In this document: positions 7,726 to 15,645 of the stretch, one piece after another | Layout: every line of letters begins with the position of its first letter | How positions within the stretch are numbered: the stretch's first letter is position 1 | NCBI RefSeq assembly: GCF_004795105.1 | Contig: NZ_SSBL01000041.1 | Coordinates: 1 to 41,077 of the forward strand | Direction of reading: 5' to 3' | DNA: 41,077 bases | Source of the DNA: Streptomyces sp. A0642 | GTDB lineage: Bacteria > Actinomycetota > Actinomycetes > Streptomycetales > Streptomycetaceae | The notes under the pieces: model-generated | What the model saw: only the letters and a program-made list of their open reading frames with translations | The model's database searches: none | What the model was told of the DNA's origin: nothing | Position numbers and translations under genes: made by a program

Positions 7726-8691
7726 ATGGCCTTCACAGTCGTCCGGTTCAACCTCGTCGACCCGGACGCCACCCCGGATTCCCTGTCGGCCCGCTACCGT
7801 GCGGCGCTGGACATGGCCGCGTACGCCGACGAGCACGGCGTCGACACGGTCCAGACCGAGGAGCACCACGGGGCCGCCAACTCCTGGCTGCCGTCGCCCT
7901 TCGTGCTGGCGGGGGCCGTGTTCGGGGCCACCCGCCGGATCGCGGTCACGGTCTCCGCGGTCATCGGGCCGCTGCACGACCCGTTGCGCCTGGCCGAGGA
8001 CATCGCGGTGCTCGATCTGCTGAGCGCCGGCCGGCTGGTGACGGTCGCGGGGATCGGTTACCGGCCCGAGGAGTACGAGCGGGCCGGCGTCGAGTGGGGC
8101 AGGCGCGGCCGGCTCCAGGACGAGGTGCTGGAGACGCTGGTGCGGGCGTGGACCGGGGAGCCGTTCGAGTTCCGCGGCCGCACGGTCACCGTCACCCCGC
8201 GGCCGTACACCCGCCCGCATCCGCTGCTGCTGGTGGGCGGCAGCTCGCGGGCGGCGGCGCGGCGGGCGGCCCGGCTCGGACTGCCGCTGTTCCCGAGCGC
8301 GCATCTGCCGGAGCTGGAGGCGTACTACCACGAGCGGCGCGCGGAGCACGGCACGGAGGGCTTCTGCATGATGCCCGCCGCCCAGACGCCGTTGCTGCAC
8401 GTGTCCGAGGATCCGGACCGGACGTGGGCGCGGTACGGGGAGCACTTCCTGCACGAGGCGCGTACGTACGCCTCCTGGCAGTCCAAGGACATACGCTCGG
8501 CCGTCCGCTCGGCGGCGACGACGGTGGCGGAGCTCCGGGACGAGGGCGTCTACCGGGTGGTCGCACCCGAGGAGTGCGCGGCTCTCGCCGGGGAGCTGGA
8601 CAGCCTGGTGCTGCACCCGCTCTGCGGCGGAATGCCGGTCGAGGAAGGGTGGCGCAGTCTGCGGCTGTTCTGCGGGGCACTCGGGGGCTGA
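7726..8691 (+). CDS. LLM-class (luciferase-like) flavin-dependent oxidoreductase
   Basis: This 321-residue protein has the TIM-barrel signatures of bacterial luciferase-like monooxygenases: QTEEHHGAANSWLPSP (residues 43-58), GATRRIAVTVSAVIGPLHDPLRLAEDIAVLD (66-96), LSAGRLVTVAGIGYRPEEYE, and RPYTRPHPLLLVGGSS. Such enzymes use reduced FMN or F420; the sequence does not decide which. The cofC gene in this window shows the organism makes F420. The ATG at 7726 has GAAGGAGA about 6 nt upstream. The TGA is followed at once by a strong terminator. The position after an uptake permease might suggest catabolism of the imported compound, but that is conjecture. Confidence 0.85.
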   Translation: MAFTVVRFNLVDPDATPDSLSARYRAALDMAAYADEHGVDTVQTEEHHGAANSWLPSPFVLAGAVFGATRRIAVTVSAVIGPLHDPLRLAEDIAVLDLLSAGRLVTVAGIGYRPEEYERAGVEWGRRGRLQDEVLETLVRAWTGEPFEFRGRTVTVTPRPYTRPHPLLLVGGSSRAAARRAARLGLPLFPSAHLPELEAYYHERRAEHGTEGFCMMPAAQTPLLHVSEDPDRTWARYGEHFLHEARTYASWQSKDIRSAVRSAATTVAELRDEGVYRVVAPEECAALAGELDSLVLHPLCGGMPVEEGWRSLRLFCGALGG

Positions 8692-8695
8692 GCCG

Positions 8696-8740
8696 CGTAC
8701 GGCCCCGGTGCGCGGGTGCGCGCCGGGGCCGTACGGTTTT
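8696..8740. terminator. Bidirectional intrinsic terminator, oxidoreductase/glcP
   Basis: The 13-bp perfect stem pairs CGTACGGCCCCGG (8696-8708) with CCGGGGCCGTACG (8723-8735). The loop can extend the stem through GCGC/GCGC. TTTT follows on the plus strand. It lies between convergent genes. Confidence 0.92.
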
Positions 8741-8763
8741 CGAGGAGAGCGGGGCAGCGGGGT

Positions 8764-10182
8764 TCAGCCCATCTCCTCCAGCGCCTTGCCCTTGGTCTCC
8801 TTGACGAACTTGATGACGAAGGGGATCGAGAGCGTGGCGAAGCAGGCGTAGATGATGTACGTGCCCGACAGGTTCCAGTCGGCGAGGCTCGGGAAGCTCG
8901 CGGTGATCGCCCAGTTGGCGATCCACTGCGCGGAGGCGGCGACGCCGAGTGCGGCGGCGCGGATCCGGTTCGGGAACATCTCGCCCAGGAAGACCCAGAC
9001 CACGACGCCCCACGAGAGGGCGAAGAAGAGCACGAAGACGTGGGCGGCGACGAGGGCGACCACGCCCTGCGCGGTGGGGAGTTTGCCGTCGACCAGATCG
9101 GCGGAGAAGGCCCATGCCTCGAAGGCGAGGGCGACCGCCATGCCGCAGGAGCCGACGAGGGCCAGCGGGCGGCGGCCCACCCGGTCCACCAGGATCATCG
9201 CGATCACCGTACCGATGATGTTGATGATCGACGTCGTGAACGACCAGAAGAACGAGTCGGTCGGGTCGATGCCGACCGACTGCCACAGCGTCGCCGAGTA
9301 GTAGAAGGCCACGTTGATGCCGACGAGCTGCTGGAACACCGACAGGCCGATACCGACCCAGACGATGGGCAGGAAGCCGAAGCGGCTGCCGAGCAGGTCC
9401 CTGAAGCTCGACTTGTGCTCGCGGTGCATCGCGGTCTCGATCTCGGTGACCCGGGCGTCGAGGTCGATGTTCTTCCCTTCGACCTCTTCGAGGATCTGCC
9501 GGGCACGCTCCTTCTTGCCGACGGAGATCAGGAAGCGCGGCGACTCGGGGATCGCGAACGAGAGGAGCCCGTAGAGCACCGCGGGCACGACCATCACGCC
9601 GAGCATCCACTGCCAGGCTTCCAGCCCGCCGATCTTGCCGCGCTGGTCACCGTCGGCGAGCTGCAGGATGCCGTAGTTGACCAGCTGGGAGATGGCGATG
9701 CCGATGACGATCGCCGCCTGCTGGAAGGAGCCGAGCCGGCCGCGGTAGGCGGGCGGGGAGACCTCGGCGATGTAGGCCGGGCCGATCACCGACGCCATCC
9801 CGATGGCGAAGCCGCCGATGATGCGCCACATCGCCAGGTCCCAGAGCGCGAAGGGAAGCGCGGAGCCCACGGCGCTGATGGTGAAGAGCACCGAGGCGAT
9901 CTGCATACAGCGGATGCGGCCGATGCGGTCGGCGATGCGGCCGGCTGTGGCGGCGCCGATCGCGCAGCCGATCAGCGCGATGGCGATGACCTGGGCGAGC
10001 GTGCCCGAGCCGATGTCGTACCGGCTGCGGATCGCCTCGACGGCGCCGTTGATCACGGAACTGTCGTAGCCGAAGAGGAAGCCACCCATGGCGGCCGCAG
10101 CGGTGATGAAGATGACATGGCCGATGTGGTCCGGATGAGCCGACCGGGCTCCGGACGCCGGTCCCTGCGAGGTGCTGGTCAC
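8764..10182 (-). CDS. glcP: Glucose permease GlcP (MFS sugar porter)
   Basis: This 472-residue, twelve-helix protein has all sugar-porter signatures: GGFLFGYDSSVINGA (residues 33-47), GRIADRIGRIR between TM2 and TM3, PESPRFL at the end of the first half, QQLVGINVAFYYS in TM7, and DRVGRRP between TM8 and TM9. In S. coelicolor the orthologous GlcP is the main glucose/proton symporter; Streptomyces lack a glucose PTS and depend on GlcP plus glucokinase. The position directly after smc fits glcP1. The start is GTG at 10182 with AGGAG 5 nt upstream; the nearby ATG at 10184 is out of frame and meets a stop at once. A candidate promoter and palindromic operator lie upstream. Confidence 0.93.
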   Translation of the reverse strand: MTSTSQGPASGARSAHPDHIGHVIFITAAAAMGGFLFGYDSSVINGAVEAIRSRYDIGSGTLAQVIAIALIGCAIGAATAGRIADRIGRIRCMQIASVLFTISAVGSALPFALWDLAMWRIIGGFAIGMASVIGPAYIAEVSPPAYRGRLGSFQQAAIVIGIAISQLVNYGILQLADGDQRGKIGGLEAWQWMLGVMVVPAVLYGLLSFAIPESPRFLISVGKKERARQILEEVEGKNIDLDARVTEIETAMHREHKSSFRDLLGSRFGFLPIVWVGIGLSVFQQLVGINVAFYYSATLWQSVGIDPTDSFFWSFTTSIINIIGTVIAMILVDRVGRRPLALVGSCGMAVALAFEAWAFSADLVDGKLPTAQGVVALVAAHVFVLFFALSWGVVVWVFLGEMFPNRIRAAALGVAASAQWIANWAITASFPSLADWNLSGTYIIYACFATLSIPFVIKFVKETKGKALEEMG

Positions 10183-10246
10183 ATGAACTCCTGGGGCCTG
10201 GCCGCAACGTCAGGCGTGGGGGGTGAGCTCTTCTAGTGGCGCACAA

Positions 10247-10316
10247 CTTCACAAGTGCCACCACTTGAAGCTAAAAACGACGTTGCAGAGACTATGCGTT
10301 CAAGTTTTGAAGTCAA
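10247..10316 (-). promoter_or_regulatory. Candidate glcP promoter and palindromic operator
   Basis: On the minus strand, TTGACT (10311-10316) is followed after 16 nt by TAGTCT (10289-10294), a reasonable vegetative promoter. Downstream of the predicted start, 10247-10270 forms an imperfect palindrome CTTCAcaAGTG / CACTTGAAG. Related ACTTCAA and CTTGAA words recur in the -35/-10 spacer and near 10364-10378. This arrangement suggests a repressor site controlling glcP. Confidence 0.55.
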
Positions 10317-10324
10317 CAGTGGGG

Positions 10325-10358
10325 TCCTGACCGAGCGGATACCCCCAGTTCGTCAGGA
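10325..10358 (-). terminator. Possible smc 3' hairpin
   Basis: TCCTGAC at 10325-10331 pairs with GTCAGGA at 10352-10358 across a 20-nt loop. It lies 34 nt after the smc stop and just upstream of the glcP promoter. There is no U-tract, so this is weak. Confidence 0.3.
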
Positions 10359-10391
10359 CTCACGTTGAAGACTTGAAAATTATGTGAAGCC

Positions 10392-13300
10392 TCAGCGCAG
10401 CCGCTGGCTGATCACCTTCGAGACGCCGTCGCCCTGCATGGAGACGCCGTACAGCGCGTCGGCGACCTCCATCGTCCGCTTCTGATGCGTGATCACGATG
10501 AGCTGGGAACTCTCCTGGAGCTCCTCCATGATCCGGATCAGACGCTGCAGATTGGTGTCGTCGAGCGCCGCCTCGACCTCGTCCATCACATAGAACGGGC
10601 TCGGCCTGGCCTTGAAGATCGAGACCAGCAACGCCACTGCGGTCAGCGACCTTTCCCCGCCCGACAGCAGGGAGAGCCGCTTGACCTTCTTGCCGGGCGG
10701 CCGGGCTTCCACGTCCACACCGGTCGCCAGCATGTTGTCCGGATCGGTCAGGACGAGCCGGCCCTCGCCGCCCGGGAAGAGGCGCGAGAAGACGCCCTCG
10801 AACTCCCTGGCCGTGTCCCGGTACGCCTCGGTGAAGACCTGCTCGACCCGCTCGTCGACCTCCTTGATGACCTGCATCAGATCGGCCCGGGTCTTCTTCA
10901 GGTCCTCCAGCTGCTCGGAGAGGAACTTGTGCCGCTCCTCCAGCGCCGAGAACTCCTCCAGGGCGAGCGGATTCACCTTCCCGAGTTGCTGATACGCCCG
11001 TTCGGCCGACCTCAGCCGCTTCTCCTGCTCGGCCCGGACGAACGGCTTCGGCTGGTTGCGCGGGTGCTCCGGGTCCTCCGGGAGCTCCTCCCCCTCGGCC
11101 GCCGGGGACGGCGGGACGAGCTGGTCCGGGCCGTACTCCGCCGCCAGGCCGGCCGGCTCCACCCCCAGTTCCTCCAGGGCCTTCGCCTCCAGCTGCTCTA
11201 TCCGCAGCCTCTTCTCGGCGCCGAGCACCTCGCCCCGGTGAACGGAGTCCGTCAGCTTGTCCAGCTCCCCCTTGAGCTCGCGGCCCCGGTGGCGCTCGGC
11301 CGCCAGCTCCCGCTCCCGCTCGGCCTTCGACGCCTCGGCGGCCGCCCGCTCCTCCCCGGCCCGCACGACGGACATCTCGACGTGAGCGAGCAGCTGACGG
11401 GCGCCCGACGCGACGGCCGATGCCACGGCGGCCTCGTGACGCAGCCGGGCGCGGCGCCGCTCGGCACGGGCGCGGGCCTCACGCTCGGCGCGGGCGCCCC
11501 GGTCGAGGGAGTCGGCGCGTCCGGCGAGGGCCTTGACGCGCTCCTCGTGCGTACGGACCTGGAGCCGGGCCTCCATTTCGGTCTGGCGGGCGTTGGCGCC
11601 GTCGGCGGCCAGCCGGTCGCGCACGGCGGTGTCCGGCTCCTCGTCCGCGCCGTCCTCCGCCGCCTCCTCGGCCACCAGCAGCCGCTCGGCCAGCTCCTCG
11701 GCCTCCAGCGTCGCCCGCTCCAGGGCCTCCTGGGCGCGGGCCGCCGATGCGGTCATCCGCTCGGCCTCGCCCGCCGCGCCGCGGGCCTGCCCGGCCAGCC
11801 GGCCGAGCTGCTGGGCCACCCCGGACTTCTCCCGCTCCGCCGTCCGGCGGCGCTCCCCCAACTCCTCGACGAGCGCCGCGCAGGCGCCGCGCCGCTCCGC
11901 CGCGCTCCGCTGCGTCCCGGACAGCTCCTCGCACCGCACGGCGAGTTCGGCCAGCTCCGCCGCCGCCTCGTCCACGGACGCCTGGACCTCCAGGAGGCTG
12001 GGCGCACCCGCCGAGCCGCCGTGTGCGAAGTGCGCCGAGAGCACGTCTCCCTCGTGGGTCACCGCCGTCAGCTCCGGACGGGCGGCGATCAGGTCCTCGG
12101 CGTCCTCCAGCGTGGCGACGACCACCATGTCCCGCACCAGCCTGCGGACCGCGGCCATCAGTCCGGCCGGACCGCTGACGAGATCGGCGACGGCGGGGGC
12201 GGCCACCCGGTTGCCGGCGAGGACCAGTGCGGTCGTCCCGGCCGGCTCGGCTTCGGCCGCGGCCGATGCGCCGGAGGGGAGGTGTGCGGCGGTCTCCGGT
12301 GGCGCGGGCACCGCCCCCTGTACCGGAACATGCGCGGCCGCCGCGGAGTGCGGCTCCGGCCCCTGCTCCGGGACCTGGCCCACCGCGTCGGACCCGCCGG
12401 GCGCCTCCGCCCCCTGCTGAGGGACATGGCCCGTCCCGTCGGACCCGCCGGGCGCCGGGCCGTCCGCGCTCGCGCCACTCCCGCTCCCGCTCCCGCCGCC
12501 GAGCAGGAGGGACGCCCGCCCCGCGTCCTGCTTGCGGAGCAGCCGGATCGCCTCCGCCGCGGTCGCCGCGTCCGTCACCGCGACCGCGTCCGCCGCCGCA
12601 CCCAGCGCCGCCGCCACCGCGACCTCGTGTCCCTGCGCCACCGTGAGCAGTTCCGCGGCCGGGCCGAGCAGACCCGTCAGCCGGTCCCGGGCGCCGAGCA
12701 GCGCGCCCGTGCCGTCCTTCCGGCGCAGCCCGAGTGCCAGCGCGTCGTGGCGGGCCGCGACCGCCGCGCGCTCGCGTTCGGCGGTGGTCAGGTCCTCCCG
12801 CGCCGCGGAGAGCGAGCCCTCGGCCTCCTTCAGTTCACGCCGGGCCGCCTCGTACCGCTCACCGAGCTCCGCGTCCCCTGCGTCCAGGCCGTCCACCTCG
12901 GCCTTCAGCTGCTCGTACTCCTCCTGGGCGGCGACCGCCCGCTCCCGCGCCTCGTCCCGCGAGGCGGCCAGCCGGTCGATCTCCGACTGCGCCGAACCGG
13001 CCCGGCTGCGGGCCGCGTTCACCTGGCCGTGCAGCCGGGCGAGCCCTTCGCGGCGGTCCGCGAGGGCACGGGCGGCGTCCTTGAGCCGGCGTTCCTCGGC
13101 CGCCAGTTCCCTTTCCAGTCCGGCCCGGTGGGACGCGGTGTCGTCCAGTGCGTGCTCCGCCGCCTCCAGCGCCGCGGTGAGCTCCGCCTCCTGCTCGCGG
13201 ATCCGGGCCGCCTCGCGTTCCATGTCCTCGGGATCACGCCCGCGCCGTTCCTCCTCGGGCGGCGCGGTGGCGCTCTTCACCCGGGCGTCGGCGAGCGAGA

Positions 13301-14210
13301 CGGTGCCGCGCACCCGTTCGGCCAGCTGCGACAGTTCGTACCAGGTCTGCTGGGCCCGCTGGAGCCTCGGCGTCAGCCGCCGTACCTCGCCCTCCAGTTC
13401 GGCCTCGCGCGCGAGGGCCGCTTTCAGTTCCGTCTCGGCCGCCTCCCGGCGCTGCTTCAGGGCCGCCTCGTCGGCGATCTCGCTGCGCAGCGCGGTGTGC
13501 AGGCGTACCAGGTCGTCGGCGAGGAGGCGCAGCCGGGCGTCGCGCAGATCCGCCTGGATCACGGCGGCCCGGCGGGCCACCGCCGCCTGCCGGCCGAGCG
13601 GTTTCAACTGCCGCCGCAGTTCGTCGGTGAGGTCCTGCACGCGGGCCAGGTTCGCCCCCATCGCGTCCAGCTTCCGCAGCGCCTTCTCCTTGCGCTTGCG
13701 GTGCTTGAGGACGCCCGCGGCCTCCTCGATGAAGGCGCGGCGCCCCATCGGGTCCGCGTGGAGCACGGAATCCAGCTGGCCCTGGCCGACGATGACGTGC
13801 ATCTCCCGGCCGATGCCGGAGTCCGAGAGGAGTTCCTGGATGTCCAGCAGCCGGCAGGTGTCGCCATTGATCTGGTATTCGCTGCCGCCGTTGCGGAACA
13901 TGATGCGGGTGATCGTCACTTCGGCGTACTCGATGGGCAGTGCGCCGTCGGAATTGTCGATGGTCAGCGACACTTCCGCCCGGCCGAGCGGGGGGCGCCC
14001 GGTGGTGCCGGCGAAGATCACGTCTTCCATCTTGCCGCCGCGCAGGGATTTCGCGCCCTGCTCCCCCATGACCCAGGAGAGCGCGTCCACCACATTGGAC
14101 TTTCCCGACCCATTGGGGCCGACCACACAGGTGATCCCGGGTTCGAACCGCAGGGTGGTGGCGGACGCGAACGATTTGAAACCACGCAGGGTCAGGGCCT
14201 TGAGGTGCAC
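10392..14210 (-). CDS. smc: Chromosome segregation ATPase SMC with hinge insertion
   Basis: This 1272-residue protein condenses and segregates the chromosome with ScpA/ScpB. The N-terminal head has Walker A GPNGSGKSN (31-39) and QGQLDSVLHADP (143-154). Long Ala/Glu/Arg-rich coiled coils run at about 170-490 and 740-1080. The hinge lies at about 500-735. The C-terminal head has the ABC signature LSGGE (1182-1186) and Walker B FYVMDE (1206-1211). I recall S. coelicolor SMC as about 1186 residues, so this copy is roughly 85 longer. The excess maps to a Gly/Pro/Ala-rich insertion at about 571-660 inside the hinge, made of 17-residue repeats. The start is the GTG at 14210, which gives the canonical MHLKALTLRGFKSF; its ribosome site is poor. 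Confidence 0.97.
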   Translation of the reverse strand: MHLKALTLRGFKSFASATTLRFEPGITCVVGPNGSGKSNVVDALSWVMGEQGAKSLRGGKMEDVIFAGTTGRPPLGRAEVSLTIDNSDGALPIEYAEVTITRIMFRNGGSEYQINGDTCRLLDIQELLSDSGIGREMHVIVGQGQLDSVLHADPMGRRAFIEEAAGVLKHRKRKEKALRKLDAMGANLARVQDLTDELRRQLKPLGRQAAVARRAAVIQADLRDARLRLLADDLVRLHTALRSEIADEAALKQRREAAETELKAALAREAELEGEVRRLTPRLQRAQQTWYELSQLAERVRGTVSLADARVKSATAPPEEERRGRDPEDMEREAARIREQEAELTAALEAAEHALDDTASHRAGLERELAAEERRLKDAARALADRREGLARLHGQVNAARSRAGSAQSEIDRLAASRDEARERAVAAQEEYEQLKAEVDGLDAGDAELGERYEAARRELKEAEGSLSAAREDLTTAERERAAVAARHDALALGLRRKDGTGALLGARDRLTGLLGPAAELLTVAQGHEVAVAAALGAAADAVAVTDAATAAEAIRLLRKQDAGRASLLLGGGSGSGSGASADGPAPGGSDGTGHVPQQGAEAPGGSDAVGQVPEQGPEPHSAAAAHVPVQGAVPAPPETAAHLPSGASAAAEAEPAGTTALVLAGNRVAAPAVADLVSGPAGLMAAVRRLVRDMVVVATLEDAEDLIAARPELTAVTHEGDVLSAHFAHGGSAGAPSLLEVQASVDEAAAELAELAVRCEELSGTQRSAAERRGACAALVEELGERRRTAEREKSGVAQQLGRLAGQARGAAGEAERMTASAARAQEALERATLEAEELAERLLVAEEAAEDGADEEPDTAVRDRLAADGANARQTEMEARLQVRTHEERVKALAGRADSLDRGARAEREARARAERRRARLRHEAAVASAVASGARQLLAHVEMSVVRAGEERAAAEASKAERERELAAERHRGRELKGELDKLTDSVHRGEVLGAEKRLRIEQLEAKALEELGVEPAGLAAEYGPDQLVPPSPAAEGEELPEDPEHPRNQPKPFVRAEQEKRLRSAERAYQQLGKVNPLALEEFSALEERHKFLSEQLEDLKKTRADLMQVIKEVDERVEQVFTEAYRDTAREFEGVFSRLFPGGEGRLVLTDPDNMLATGVDVEARPPGKKVKRLSLLSGGERSLTAVALLVSIFKARPSPFYVMDEVEAALDDTNLQRLIRIMEELQESSQLIVITHQKRTMEVADALYGVSMQGDGVSKVISQRLR
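12258..12455. repeat. 51-bp tandem repeat (17-residue units) inside smc
   Basis: The insertion encodes three 17-residue units and a fourth degenerate one. Unit 1 is APGGSDGTGHVPQQGAE (SMC residues 586-602), unit 2 APGGSDAVGQVPEQGPE (603-619), unit 3 PHSAAAAHVPVQGAVPA (620-636), then PPETAAHLPSGASA. At DNA level GACCCGCCGG recurs at 12391 and 12442, a 51-bp period. The run keeps the reading frame. Confidence 0.85.
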
Positions 14211-14558
14211 GCCGCCGGACTCTACCTTTCGCTCTCGGTTTCACTGATGAAGGTGCAGGGCACATCAGACGGTAAGGGAAGGGATGTACGTCGGGGGCGG
14301 GCGCGGAAGAGCGCGGTTCGACGGGATGCGGGGGAAAAGCAAAAGGGACGCCGAAGCGTCCCCTGCACATCGCGTGCAATGCTGTGTCGCCGGATCGGCC
14401 GTCTCCACGAAGGCGTGAAGGCGCGCGTGCCCGGATCAGTGACGAGGCACATGACGAAGCAGATCAAGAGCGATTGATCTTCAATGATCCGGTGACGATC
14501 CGGCGATGTTCCCGTGCGGCTGACGCGCGCAGCCCGACCGGCCCCTGGGGGCCTTCGG
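14211..14558. other. smc upstream region
   Basis: This 348-bp gap has no supported gene. It contains the strong terminator at 14341-14364 and, just after the small coiled-coil gene's stop, a G/C hairpin at about 14533-14557 (GGCCCC/GGGGCC core). The smc promoter must lie between 14211 and 14340; I see no clear consensus there. Confidence 0.5.
14341..14364 (-). terminator. Intrinsic terminator with UUCG loop upstream of smc
   Basis: On the minus strand GGGACGC-TTCG-GCGTCCC is followed by TTTTGCTTTT. It is a textbook terminator with a stable tetraloop. It ends the small coiled-coil transcript and separates it from smc. Confidence 0.92.
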
Positions 14559-14771
14559 TCAGGTCAGCGCCGGCTCCGCCTGAGGTACGTCGATGTCGAT
14601 GCTGTCGAGCAGCGACTCTTGGTGCTGAGCGGCGGCGTTGAGCGCGTCGTTCTCGTCCTGAATCCGTACGAGCTCGGACTCAAGATCCTGGACGCGCTGC
14701 TGAAGCCGTCGCATCTCGGCGAGGAGTCGCGGGTCGGAACCGCCGACGTAACCGAGAAGCGCCTTTGCCAT
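14559..14771 (-). CDS. Small conserved coiled-coil protein
   Basis: The 70-residue product begins MAKALLGYVGGSDPRLLAEM. Residues 14-50 form a strong heptad pattern (LLAEMRRLQQRVQDLESELV...) predicting a coiled coil, and the C terminus is acidic (LLDSIDIDVPQAE). GGAGG lies about 9 nt before the ATG at 14771; the frame is open to 14873 but has no better start. I believe similar short proteins occur in other Streptomyces, but I know of no assigned function. It lies between the acylphosphatase gene and smc in the same direction, with a strong terminator before smc, so it is not cotranscribed with smc through that point. No DNA-binding or membrane segment is visible. Confidence 0.8.
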   Translation of the reverse strand: MAKALLGYVGGSDPRLLAEMRRLQQRVQDLESELVRIQDENDALNAAAQHQESLLDSIDIDVPQAEPALT

Positions 14772-15219
14772 GATGGATGGTCCTCCACACTGAGTGACCG
14801 ACCGATGCGGTGTGGGTCGTGAGGGAATCGCACCCGCGGTGCTCGGCAGTGCTCCGTGTTGCTCTGTGTTCACTGCTGTTCTGCTGCCAAACAGCTCTGC
14901 CGAACAGCTAAGGTGCGCGGGGATTTCAGCGTCTCACCAAAAAGTTTGACGGTCAACACGATCACGCGCCGCAGAGGCGGGCGTCCCGGGGGCGCGCCGC
15001 TCGACGATCATGCGGCGCGACTCTCCAGCGGGGCACTCCGGGGCGCGGAAGTCATCCTTACTGCCGCAGCCTGGCACGGCATCCGAATCTTGGCAACCAT
15101 CGGTCATTCCGCAGGTCATTTCATGTGTACGCATGACCGGACCCTTCGCGGTCACGCCCCGGGGCACCTCGAACACGGCCCGAACACGAGCCGCGTTCGC
15201 CGGCCTCCCGGGGACCGGA
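14772..15219. other. Intergenic region upstream of the coiled-coil gene
   Basis: This 448-bp region holds no gene I can support. It contains a TTGAC-G-GTCAA palindrome at 14946-14956 and two GGTCATT direct repeats at 15102-15108 and 15114-15120. The second is part of an inverted repeat GGTCAT/ATGACC spanning 15114-15138. These may be regulatory sites for the minus-strand coiled-coil gene. Confidence 0.4.
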
Positions 15220-15501
15220 TCAGCGGATCGCGAATCCCTCGTATCCACCCCGCGGCGTGTCCCAGATCTCAGTGACTCCGTCAACGCGGCCGGGTGTGTC
15301 GTCCGAACGCAGCCAATCCAGGAGACGGTGGCAATTCTCACGCGCCCCTTCCGCCACGACCTGCACCCGGCCGTCCTCGAGATTGAGCGCGAATCCACTG
15401 AGGCCGCCGATCTCCAAAGCGTTTGCCCTGGTGAACCAGCGGAACCCTACTTGCTGTACTCGACCGCGTACCCAAGCGGTGAGTCGCACCTCTTCATTCA
15501 T
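15220..15501 (-). CDS. acyP: Acylphosphatase
   Basis: This 93-residue protein hydrolyses acyl phosphates such as carbamoyl- or 1,3-bisphosphoglycerate-type bonds. The signature VRGRVQQVGFRWF (residues 11-23) carries the catalytic Arg21, and GFALNLEDGRVQVVAEG (37-53) carries the catalytic Asn40. Length and motif spacing match the family. The ATG at 15501 follows a weak purine-rich stretch. In Streptomyces acylphosphatase genes are often found near smc and mutM, as here. It is divergent from the CAP-domain gene, with 144 bp between them. Confidence 0.93.
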   Translation of the reverse strand: MNEEVRLTAWVRGRVQQVGFRWFTRANALEIGGLSGFALNLEDGRVQVVAEGARENCHRLLDWLRSDDTPGRVDGVTEIWDTPRGGYEGFAIR

Positions 15502-15645
15502 ACCCGAACGCTAACCGGCCAATTGCTCTCGGAGCACTTCCGGCCGATGGGCCATGGCGTACAGTCCCCTCGCAATAGCTTCACTCGATCGGGTGAGTCA
15601 GGGTGCGCCGACAACGGCGTCCAGATCGTCAGAAGGGCACAGCAG

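Noticed and set aside
10485..14477. A 1330-residue open frame antisense to smc
   Set aside because: It is the GC-frame shadow of smc: strongly biased to Arg, Leu, Gly and Pro, with no family motifs and no start signals. smc itself has complete ATPase motifs.
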